Below, piece by piece: positions 37,461 to 47,271 of a DNA stretch of 64,000 bases. Made by a program: the position numbers and the translations under genes. The DNA is from Zopfochytrium polystomum (taxonomy: Eukaryota > Chytridiomycota > Chytridiomycetes > Chytridiales > Chytridiaceae), in NCBI GenBank assembly GCA_025765615.1, contig JAIVFJ010000132.1, positions 87,001 to 151,000 on the forward strand, written 5' to 3'. The first letter of the stretch is position 1. Every line of letters starts with the position of its first letter. The notes under the pieces were generated by a model, which had not been told where the DNA came from, searched no databases, and saw only the letters and a list, made by a program, of their open reading frames with translations.

Positions 37461-38646
37461 CTCAGCAATTACTTTCTTTTATGTTTGAGAACTCTCTATG
37501 ATTCCAGTATTACTACATATGGCTTTCGTTTTATTACAGTACCTCAGACTATTTTCTGCTCTTCGAATATAGTTTTGGTTTATCCCAGGGCAAAAGCACA
37601 AAAACATGAAGAGCGAGATTATTATGACATCACGTACTAGTTTGGGGCTGGAAGCACAAAAGTGTCAGGAACAGGGCAGGACAGGACAAGGCAGACAAGG
37701 AACTGAGAGGAGTGATGATTGTATTGGAAACAACAATTCACTTGAGGGATGGGACAGGTCCCCCATCCCCCTTTTATACCTTTTGAGAGTGTTCCTTGTC
37801 AAGACTCCAAGAAAGTTCCAGAAAGAGCAATTAGTAATACAATGATACCAATGATACCAATGACAACAAGACAAGTCAGGAAAGCAAAGAAGGTTCCAGA
37901 AGGTTCCACAAGGTTCCATGAAGGAATGTTCTAGAAGGTTCCAGAGGTTTCCAGAGGGTGATTCATAACAAAAAGCTGTAGAAACAACTTGGGGTACTTG
38001 CTAGGAAGGAAGAGGGATGGTCCTTCCGTAACATCCCTGTCTGAGGACTGGCTGGTGCTTAGGTTTGATGGATTTGCTTTGGCTGATTCTCCTGCTTTGA
38101 ACAGGAGGAGCAGCGAAGACCGCAAGTTGCAACAGAAAATGGCGGACTGGCGGGAGGTTATTGAAGATCTCCACTGGCAGGAAGCCTACTTTACGGAGCT
38201 CTGAGCTGCAGTCATCAACCCCGAACAGAGAAGAGCTTTGCACCAGTTCAACACCTTTCCTGCTGGAAGTGAAAGCATGGAAAACCTCATTTTCTTTGCG
38301 CCGAGAAGGTTTGAGTAAGGCACTTAAAAAGTTTTCTTAGCAAAAACTGATCCAGTCTTCCCTCTGATCAAGAATCCCTCCCTCTCCAAGGTCAGACGGC
38401 TTTATCCCTGTGTCCGAATCCACACAAACTGTTATGCTGTGCCAGTCATCTGTACTCGCTGCTGCTGCAGGTACTGCTTCTACTGACGATGATCTAGGTC
38501 TGATGGTGCGAATGCAAGCAAGTCTCCCTGAAAAAACAGAGAATAAGGGAAGATGTCTGGCGGTGCAACGTTCTTGGGGGTTCGTGCACCGCCAAACATT
38601 TGTTCGGGCCGCAGAAGACACAAGCTTCCAAGTCAAACCAACAAGA
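37461..38646. other. Spacer with heat-shock-element-like array
   Basis: About 1.2 kb with no supported gene. It contains a palindromic G/C block at about 37747-37770, a TATAAAAG box on the minus strand (37778-37771), pentamer repeats (listed separately), and short plus-strand frames without motifs. Part of it could be a solo LTR or other transposon remnant; I found no clear terminal repeats. Confidence 0.4.
37811..37956. promoter_or_regulatory. Heat-shock-element-like pentamer array
   Basis: GAAnnTTCnnGAA at 37811-37823 is a perfect three-unit HSE. From 37889 to 37956 GAA or TTC cores fall every 5 bp for about 14 positions: 37889, 37894, 37899, 37904, 37914, 37924, 37929, 37934, 37939 and 37949 are perfect and the others differ by one or more bases. 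This is the geometry bound by trimeric Hsf1. A minus-strand TATA box 30-180 bp away suggests leftward transcription, but no gene is evident there; rightward the next gene is CCDC61-like at 38647. A simple GGTTCCA minisatellite is the alternative explanation. Confidence 0.55.
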
Positions 38647-40516
38647 ATGTTCCGCGACACGAAAACCGTTTCATTACGTGGCGAGCCGTTCGTTCTCAGT
38701 GTTTCGGGGAGCATCGACCATCGACCGACGCCCTTTCCAATCGGTGGGAATGACACCATTTCCGAAGGAGCGTACCTGGATGTATCGATTCGTAGTGAAC
38801 GATCTGGACAGCTTTGGTCTGGCTCTTTCACAGATCAATGTTGGTGCATAAGCCCCACATCCTGAATGCTGAGACCCTGAACCCATATGGCCCCCAATGA
38901 CTAAGACGTCGAGAATATTTCCAAGAAGACGGGCAACTTTAAACGATTTCCAGTTTTCGTAGAGATGTTGATGTCTGCGCTTGTGGAGGTGAGGAGCAAG
39001 CACCGATTCGCCTTAACGATAGTCCTAGTCAGGCGGAGTCGTCGCATTGGATCTTCTCACTCCTGCCGATGTTGAGTCGCTCAAGCAACGGCAGGAAGAA
39101 GCAAAGCAGATTCGGCTCCCTCCAACGAAGGTGTACCTGATTCTGACCTACGCCTCAGCCTTTGACAGGTTGAGCCGCCTCGATTTCAATGTCGACAGAC
39201 TAAACCGTACTCAACAGAGTGCATTATCCCCTTCCTCTGAGCCTTCAACAGGCCGGTGGAAGTTCTGCGTTATCAAAGGAGCACACTACAGTTGAACGAC
39301 TCAAAATTGAGGTGGAGAAACTGGAGCTGGAGAAAACAAAGTTGCTGGGTGAAATTGCGAAGGTGTAGGCGCAGGTCGCAGGCAAGCTTGATAATTAAAT
39401 CCGTATCATAGTTGACGAAGGAAAACGATCGTCTTCGCCACGAGCAGAAATCAGACCTTGAATTTTCTCGGTGCGGACCGTTCCCACAATTCGAAATTTT
39501 GATTGTATTTCATCTCAGATTGGCCATGTATGATATGGACGAAAGGCTGAAACGCCAGTTGGAAATCTTCCTCAGAGATGCAAGCTTGAAGCGATTTGGA
39601 CCGGTCGGTGGGACGTTTTAGTGGTTCGAGCAGCTGTTCTAACGGGCGAAGAACTCTGAAGAATTTGTAAGGAGCCTGGGAAAGCTGGCTGCCGTAGTCA
39701 ATCGTGTCATGATTGAGTCAAGTAAGTCTAGACGTCAGTCGGGATCTCGCGTGAGATCAACACAGCAAAAGAGGAGTTCATCGGTAAATTCCGGAAATGG
39801 CTCACGAAACTCTTCAGTGGAGTCCACCCGAAGGTCGGCTAGTGTAGTAATTGTCCACCCACCAAAGTCTTTTCAGGAGTCGAGCGCCCCTCCCGCCTAA
39901 AGGCAGCCCGTCTGCAAGAAAGGTGGCGAGTAAATCCAGAGATCGATCGAATTCACTACCTCGTTTTGATCCCACAAGGTAAGCTCAGAGCGTTTGCAGC
40001 TTCGATCGCTGATCAAAACGCAGATATGTTCATGAACGGCAAGCGCGTGCAGAACAGATTGCAACCGCACGAATGAGTCGTCAGCCACGGTCGCGGTCCA
40101 ACTCGCGCAACGCATCCATCGGTTCGAGGGACTCCAGTTTTGCATCCGTAGGCTCCACGTCGTTCGGCATGTCTGCGGATGACCCTAAATGTGAGAAGCG
40201 TGACCGACTATCTTGCTACATAAATGAGCAACTATTGACTCCTTTTAGTTCAGAACTTGAACCGAAGAATTCCATTATCTTTAGGTAATTGTGATTTCGA
40301 ACTCCGCTGTATTGAAACTCCGCCTTGGCACAAGATGGAACAGTGAGGCAAGCAGCCAAGAAAGTCCGAAGCCCCTCCCGTGGCCGCAATGCTGATGCTC
40401 GTCCTTCACGGAATCGCCGATCTGAACGTGAACCTCTCAGTCTGGAGGACAATGGGGTTGACGAACGGTTAAGGGCTCTTCAGCAGTATTTGTCTCAAAT
40501 ACAACTGGACTGTTGA
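38647..40516 (+). CDS. CCDC61: CCDC61/VFL3-like basal body protein
   Basis: The family has an XRCC4/SAS-6-like head, coiled coil and Arg/Ser-rich tail, and positions basal bodies. Here the head reads TKTVSLRGEPFVLSVS, YLDVSIRSERSGQLWSGSF, KKTGNFKRFPVFVEMLMSAL, then LDLLTPADVESLKQR, and KVYLILTYASAFDR. The coiled coil follows (VERLKIEVEKLELEKTKLLG, LTKENDRLRHEQKSDLEFSR, LAMYDMDERLKRQLEIFL). The tail is SR-rich (SRQPRSRSNSRNASIGSR) with RFDPTRYVHERQARAEQI, and ends DERLRALQQYLSQIQLD, matching the conserved C-terminal helix. The start at 38647 gives a natural beginning (MFRDTKTVSL). Exons are separated by short introns; several joins are inferred. Together with TEX9-like and TTLL it points to a centriole-bearing cell. 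Confidence 0.75.
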
Positions 40517-41399
40517 CAAGTTGGACAAGAAAGCCATTGACTCACTGGAGTGGACTCCTCGGGTCACAAACGCAAACAAAACATGTGAAGGGCGAGATTA
40601 TAAGGAGATTATACATGAGAAATGGCAGTTCCCACTTGGCCTGCCGAAGCAGAAAGAAAAGTCATCCTCACTGGATTTGTTGTTGGAGCCATGCGGCACC
40701 ACGTGATGCAGGGTGGGCCTCACAAGAGGAGTTTGATTAAACTAGAAGATGGGTTCGTCTTGCAATTCAGCGAGGAAGCTAAGGTGCCTCCTCGGAAATA
40801 CTACAAGGCAAGCGGTAGCCTGGCTCAAAGCTGGACAAAAGCGTAACACCAGCAGGGATTTGATATGCTCGTGCGCACGCACGCTCTACCAGTTTGCCAT
40901 GACATCTTCGACACACTGCACATTTACGAGGTCTGCGACGCTGTCCCTGACAGTCCGCGGGGCCGTTAAAGCTTGAAAATTAACCCAAAACAAATTTGCG
41001 CCCGCATGAAAACAAGACTTCTGAGGTGCCGCAGGATCTCACATTACCCTTTTCAGCGCACAATTTGCAAGGCCACTTCAGATAGCAAGTTTGCTACCCT
41101 TGACGGTGCAAGACCTACGAAAATGAAGTGTCGATACGCAAGTGAGGAGCGTGCAAAAGAGATAAATCCTATTTGACTGGGAGCTGTGCTTAACGGTCCA
41201 GCATCATGCAAGCGTGGATAAATCTCGCGGGATGGGGTTCGAAGTAGTTTCAAAATGAAAAAATGGGTAGCTGAGTCCAAGAAAAAGACTACGAGGGCCA
41301 GCGGGATGGAGGAAGGAAAACAAATGTCGCCACGAAAGGCCAGAGTGGGGGTTCTCTTGTTGAGGTAGAAGGTTCATCCTGGTTGGGTATAGTTGGCCA
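40517..41399. other. Region with unassigned protein-like frames
   Basis: Two overlapping plus-strand frames look protein-like: one from 40521 (DKKAIDSLEWTPRVTNA) and one at 40622-40846 (KVILTGFVVGAMRHHVMQGG, LIKLEDGFVLQFSEEAKVPP). They are in different frames and could be exons of a small gene downstream of CCDC61 or a decayed remnant. I could not build a consistent model, and recognise no family. The rest (about 40870-41399) shows nothing supported. Confidence 0.3.
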
Positions 41400-43736
41400 T
41401 TAAAGGAAGACGGATAAGACTGTCCAAAAAGTAGTAGCAGATGATGTCAAGAAGAGCAACAAAAACGACGGACCCAGCACTGCCTTGGTGCCAGCGCTCT
41501 TCGTGGGAGTGGACGATGTAGCGGCAGCAGTCACAGTTGGCGAAGGAGTAGCTGTTGAATTTGAGCTTCCGCGAACCATTCGCACCGTGACGACAGTGTT
41601 CTTTGTCAATGCTGACGTCCCATCTGCGGGACCGATGATTAAAATGCTGGAGCTGAAGCCACCTCCGGAGCCGTTGGCGGCAGCACCGGCGCCAGAGAGT
41701 ACCCGGAAGCTGTCCGAGTTTTGCAGTGGTGCGACACCGTCCGCCCCCGTTCCGATGAGGACGCTGTACCCGTCGGCATAGTGGGCTGCCGTGTTGAGCC
41801 GGACCTCCAGCGGGTTACGCGATCCGTCGTGAGTGAAGGTCAAAACAAAGGCTGAGGTGGTGTCGTTGAACGACATTACGGTCGGTGTTCCCGGAATGGC
41901 TGTTGCGTACGTTCGGGAGTACACCGCCGCCATGTCGGGCCGTATGTTTCCAGTTGCAGGGTCCCGAAGGCCGTTGTTCGTGCCAGTGATTGGAATATAA
42001 TCAGTGTACTCCCACCCCATGTAACTGAAGAGGTACTTGTCCGAGATGGCTGACTTTTGACGAATTGCCTCTACATTATTACCGTTCTGCCACCCCATTT
42101 CAAACTGCCGGCAAACTGCATTAGCAAAGAATTGAGCAGCCAGATCTCACCTCAGTAAGCATTCCGCCACACCCCAGTCTGTCCATGTCCTGCAGCCGTT
42201 CCTCAATATTCTTGTCCAGGCCAAACAGTACGGGTGGTTCGTAATGATGAAACTAATTCATAGATGTGAGAAGTGAACGAGCAATTGTGTGAGCACACTC
42301 ACTGAAAGGACTGAAGTCGTTTTATAGTCGCCACCACCAGGCACCGCCGTAAATCCGACGAGGATGTTGTCCCACGTAACGGATTCAAAGAAAATTATGG
42401 CGTTGGGGTCCACAGACCTTTCGTGGGGCCAAACTTTAATTTGCAAGGCGATACGAAACTATGAATCAATGAAAAAACCTTATCCCCGCGGCAGCAGCAT
42501 CATAGAAGGGCTGCAGGTTGAGTTTGTCAGCAGCCCCAGGAACCAGCAACAATGGGTCAGTAAATGTGTCTGCGAAGCAAAACTTTCAGAATCAAGGCCA
42601 AACGCTTTGGCAAGAATTAAGCAATAATTTAGTCTTACTTCCTGCCCATGGTTCATTAATTAGATCATAGCCGAGCTGAATGGCTTTGGTTAGACTACAT
42701 TCTCGGGCTAGTGCAGTTATCCCTACGATATTTTTGAAAGGAAGGAAAGTTCGTGCAACGAGCTTCCAATATTCGACAAATGCATCCGTGAGGCCGTCAT
42801 GATTCTTGTACAATCTCTCGTCTGTGCGAGGGGGTGGAGAAATTGTTTGAGAGCGTTTTTCGTTGGCGGGTCAACTCTTACAAGCGCTGCCAGAGGCGTA
42901 GCTGTAGAACAAGTCGCTGTAAAACAGATTACTGCAGGTAGTTGTGGGAATCCCGTCAGACGTCAGCTTGTCAGGTCTCCTAACGGGGAAAGGAAACCCG
43001 AAGATGAAATCCTAAGATGGAACGAGTTCAATTCTAAGGCCGCATCACTCCCATCGTGTAACACAGACCCCTTCTTTGTCTGGTTGGGCCGCCCAGAGAG
43101 GGACTCCTTCACCGCAAAATTTTTCTGACAAGCCGTCTCTGTGCCATCGTTTCGTGAGTGCGCCGACATGACATATTGGCAGACAAGTGTGGCTCAACTG
43201 GTGGAAATCAAGCAGTACGTAGATCCCCGCGTCTTGACATCGCTGAACAATGGTCTTCATCACGTCAAGGTACGTGTTATTGTACTGCCCGCGGACCGGT
43301 TCGACGCCGGGCCACATAACCCCAAGTCGGATGGCAGTGACGCCATGCGATGCCAGAATATCGATGTCGTCCTGGTTGAAAGACCATTTTGGATCTGCGC
43401 CTGCGCTTATGTCGGGATGCCAAGGATATCCTTTATAGACGACATTCGTGCCCCTGCAAAAGAAGCCAATCCGGTAAGCGAGGGAGGGAGGGGGAGTAAG
43501 GAGACCTGAAGATGCGGTTTTCTGCCGAGCTCGTCCACGAAGAGCTGCCTATTTGTGGAGACGATGCGTGCTGGGGAGGACTGGGGCGGAATGGCGATGG
43601 CGGCCCCTGCACCGTCCGGCAGCAGCAGCAGCGCTTGCACGGCGAACACGATGATGACGAGCATCAGCAGCGCTGGGGCTCGCCGCAACAGCGCGGCGGC
43701 GGCGGCGGTGGTGGTGGCCTCCACCCTTGCGATCAT
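41400..43736 (-). CDS. GH5 endoglycoceramidase-like enzyme, GPI-type tail (copy 1)
   Basis: A secreted glycoside hydrolase of family 5. The N-terminus carries a long hydrophobic signal/anchor (PALLMLVIIVFAVQALLLLP). Catalytic-domain motifs: GVTAIRLGVMWPGVEPVRG, DAGIYVLLDFHQ, SEKFCGEGVPLWAAQP, GYDLINEPWAG with the acid/base Glu, IIFFESVTWDN with the nucleophile Glu, and LTEFEMGWQNG-like sequence. This set resembles endoglycoceramidases and related fungal sphingolipid/sterol glucosidases (GH5_12 region); the substrate is inferred. After a beta-sandwich-like C-terminal domain comes a Ser/Thr-rich linker (SSNSTATPSPTVTAAATSST) and a hydrophobic tail (PSFLLLFLTSSATTFW), typical of a GPI-anchor signal. 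A close paralogue in inverted orientation lies at 47272-49562. Confidence 0.85.
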
Positions 43737-44192
43737 CGAGTTTTCTGGCTGAAAGCTTGGTCGTGAACGCGTCTGCAGGCGCAGCGGGTTTCGTTTCTAT
43801 TTTTGGAAATTCCTCCTCCCTGGACTTGTCAGACGCATAGGATCGTCATGTGGTCGTTTCTGTGATTCTGTCGTTTATTCGGAATCCTTTTATTTTCGAA
43901 ATTGTTTATTAATATTTCTGTGGAAACATTACAACTAAATCTTTGTCCATTTTTGCCGTTTTTGGCATTGTTTTTAACCTTTTGGCACGGCGCGGAATGT
44001 TGATACACAGTAAGTGAGACAGACAGACAAAACAGACAAAGAAACAAGAAGAAAAACACCAACCCCGCCGGCCAACACAGGAATTCATTCGATCGCACCC
44101 CCGATAAGGTCTGTCTTTGCTCCCCGTCTCTCACTCACTCACTCTCTCTCTCTCACTCTCTCTCTCTCTCCCTCTCTCTCTCTCTCACTCTC

Positions 44193-44261
<69 letters not shown>

Positions 44262-44492
44262 CTCATTTTGTCTCTCTGGTTGCCATACAACAACTCGTTG
44301 GTGGTGAAGCAGGAAGCGGGCGGGGCCTTCGTTCTGTCACACCCAGCGCGTCAGCCGGGCGTCGTCGCCGCAATCACGCCAAGAGAGAAGCCCCACACTC
44401 ACCTCAGCCCATACCCATCCCATCTATCCCCTCGAACCCGCCACCCGCAACTCTCTCTCTCTCTCGACTCGTCACAGCGCGATCGAGAAGCA
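43737..44492. promoter_or_regulatory. Divergent spacer GH5 copy 1 / sensor
   Basis: About 750 bp between divergent starts. The left part is A/T-rich without motifs. The right part holds a long CT tract (listed separately) and the presumed 5' UTR of the sensor gene. No independent gene seen. Confidence 0.45.
44127..44257. repeat. (CT)n tract upstream of sensor gene
   Basis: About 130 bp of CT repeats with several CACT and CCCT interruptions, ending about 235 bp before the sensor start codon at 44493. Confidence 0.95.
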
Positions 44493-46977
44493 TGCAGGGC
44501 AGCACTAGCACAGCCAATACCGCGAGCGGCATCCGCAGCAGCAACGTTTCGGGAAGCAGCACCAGTGTCAGCCCAGGTGCGAGTTCAGTGTCCTATACCA
44601 GCCTCGGAAATGGTGTGTCGGTCCCAGCCACGAACAGTGCGAGTCCGCCACGGCGTTCGGGCCCCGGGCCTGCACCGCCTGTTCTCGTCCACTCGTCTCC
44701 CACGGCGGCTGCCGCAGCAGCCTACTATTCAAACTCTACCGCAGGCGGAAGAAGACGAAGCTCTGTCACCTCGCTCACAGCGCTTACGCCCACAGCATAC
44801 AATGCAAATCTGACCAACGGAAACTCCTCATTCGCATACCCTCCTGGGAATGGTATCCCTAGCAACAGCGTCACCCAGAGCTCGCCACCCTCCTCCCAAA
44901 CAAGCCCGATATCTGGTGACAGCAGGACCTTGCGAAAGCGGGTCTTTGGAGACAGAAAGATTCCGTTCGCCGCCATCATCACCCTGGAGATTTTTCTTTG
45001 GTGAGACCTTGACGCATTTTGAAGCCTTCTCACCTAATTTTTCCTGCGCGAGCAGCTGCATTCTCGTTGCTGGAACCTTGATGTCCATATCGTTTGTGAC
45101 TTACAATAAATCGACGAACGACTGTCTTGGTGAAAGTGAATCATCGAAAGTCAGCCTGACCAGTAAGATCCAGTCATCGGTCATGAAAGTCATTTCGGCA
45201 AAAATAGGTACAATCTGCATGGCAGAGGAGCTCACAATTCAATTGACTGGACACTTACTTGCTCCCACAGACAGTATTGTGGCTCAACCCGTGAGCTTTG
45301 TCCAAGAAGCACTGCGGCTTTCGACTCAAGCCATAATAAGTAAGTACTCGGAATTTTTTGGTTGTGACGGTTACTCTTATACATTCTGCCTGAGACAGAT
45401 CTCAACAACTATGACGCATTATGGAAATATTTCTACTTTCAGATTAAGAATCAAAACACGGTTGTCATTGTGTACTATGGGGACGATTCGTTTGGAGATT
45501 ACGTAGGCATCGAAACAATCGATCCGAACAACACTGCGCTCGGTCACTATGCGGAGTTCAGAGATGTGCGCGGCGCAAGCGGAGGCGTATCAGTTGAGTT
45601 CGTTTGCGCCTTTCCTCATGATGGCTTCTATTCCTTACAATTATGCTTAGCGGTGCCCGGAAAGCTGCTCGCAGAAAAATATCAACTGGACTGATCTTAA
45701 TTACTTCAATACTGCGGAAGTGGGGAGTTCGGTGGTGCTGACGGATAGAGTAACTAGTGTGAGTGGGAGCAGGCTCTGTATCTGCAGATTTAAGCTAATA
45801 CGACAAAATAGCGGCAATACAGCACCAAAGACAGGATATGGTACAAATTAGCGTCAAATATAACCACAACGACTCCCGTGTGGACTCCTCCCTATGGTAT
45901 AAAATTTTTTTCACCGCCACAATACTGAAGACTTTGCGCCAAATCTCTCCAGTGTTTGCGAACGGCCAAGACGTCGGAATCACTGTGGTAACTGTTTACT
46001 TTTCGGACTTAAAACTGTGTTCTTACTGTTTGTTTCGAGGCTCTTCCGGTTTCGGACACGACAGGGAAATTGCAAGGCGTTCTTGCGGCAGATATTACAT
46101 TGACAGAGCTGAGAATCCAGCTTGAGCTCATCAAAGCGGATCTCACACCGAGTGCGTTTATCCTCATATTCACGACAGACGGAACCCTCGTTGGAACTTC
46201 TGTCGCGAATGAAACTCTGGCTGTGGTGAGTGGTTTCTCCCTTCTCCTGATTCGACTCGAAACCTACTCATGCCGCCACATATAAAGGGCACCTTCAATG
46301 AAACATTGAACTCGACTGTCTATCGCGAAAAACACACAAACGAACTGACTGATCCGATTTCGCATCATGTGGTTGATTACTTGATTGGAGAATTTGGATC
46401 GATAGGGAATATCAGCGCAAATGGGACCTACCAACTTCCACGGACCGAGGTTATTCCCGCACTTCTGTTCTCTTACGCGAAAAAGTTGATCGGAACGCCG
46501 GGCTATCCCAATATTACGCTTATATTAGTAGCTGGCGCCCAGTCTTCAGACTACACCGCTGAAATCGACTTAACAAGAGAAAATATCAAGCACGCCTTGA
46601 TTGGATATAACACGTGGATGGTTGCCAGCGCTGCCATTGTGGCCGTCTTCTTCATGCTACTGACTATCCCGATGACACTTATGTGGGTGGGAAGGCCGAT
46701 GAGAAAACTGGCCACGAACATGGAACGAGTCGCGAAGTACGACTTCAGCGTTCTAAAAGGCACAGACAGGAACAAGAGGAGTCGAATCACCGAAGTGTGG
46801 ATGATCCAGAACGCGTACTGGCAGATGGTGAGTTCTGCCTTGAGAAACTTTCATGGTTTTAATTGCTTTCTCTTTCGTCCGGTTCCGCCGGTGGTATCAT
46901 AACTTTAGGTTAACCGGTTCGCTACTGGCATTGCCGAAAACCGGAAACTCATGTTCCGCGGTGCGGCTACCGCGTGA
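44493..46977 (+). CDS. dCACHE-HAMP membrane sensor without output domain
   Basis: Starts MQGSTSTANTASGIRSSN with about 150 disordered Ser/Pro residues, then a first membrane helix split by an intron (IPFAAIITLEIFL / CILVAGTLMSISFV). The extracellular part has N-glycosylation-type sites and double-CACHE-like blocks (VIVYYGDDSFGDYVGIETI, DRIWYK, LGVFAADITLTELRIQL-type, FILIFTTDGTLVGTS). A second helix (MVASAAIVAVFFMLLTIPMT) is followed by a HAMP domain (GRPMRKLATNMERVAKYDFS, ITEVWMIQNAYWQM). A last exon after an intron with GTGAGT donor adds VNRFATGIAENRKLMFRG and stops at 46977. CACHE-HAMP proteins normally lead into a cyclase or kinase; none follows here before the next gene. Ligand unknown; exon joins in the ectodomain are approximate. 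Confidence 0.7.
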
Positions 46978-47187
46978 CGGTTGCTTCACAATTTGTCCGT
47001 CCTTGTTACATAGTTGTTGTTGGGCTCTCCTTTCCCCCTATCCCAATCTTGAATGCCTTTAGTTGTTACAGTAATCCTTTTGCGTGTGTACTTTCCCCTT
47101 TGCCTTTTCCTTTTTTTGGATGTTTTTGGCTTAATACCTTACCCCCTCCATGACGATGCATTTTGTGATTGCCCTTTGAGTAGATCA

Positions 47188-47189
<2 letters not shown>

Positions 47190-47224
<35 letters not shown>
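47190..47224. repeat. Poly(T) tract upstream of GH5 copy 2
   Basis: Thirty-five consecutive T residues end 47 bp before the start codon at 47272. Likely a promoter poly(dA:dT) element or assembly-prone homopolymer. Confidence 0.95.
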
Positions 47225-47225
<1 letters not shown>

Positions 47226-47271
47226 GTAAGTTTGTCGGTTTTGTGCTTTGTGTCGACGTTGTCCGCACGCC

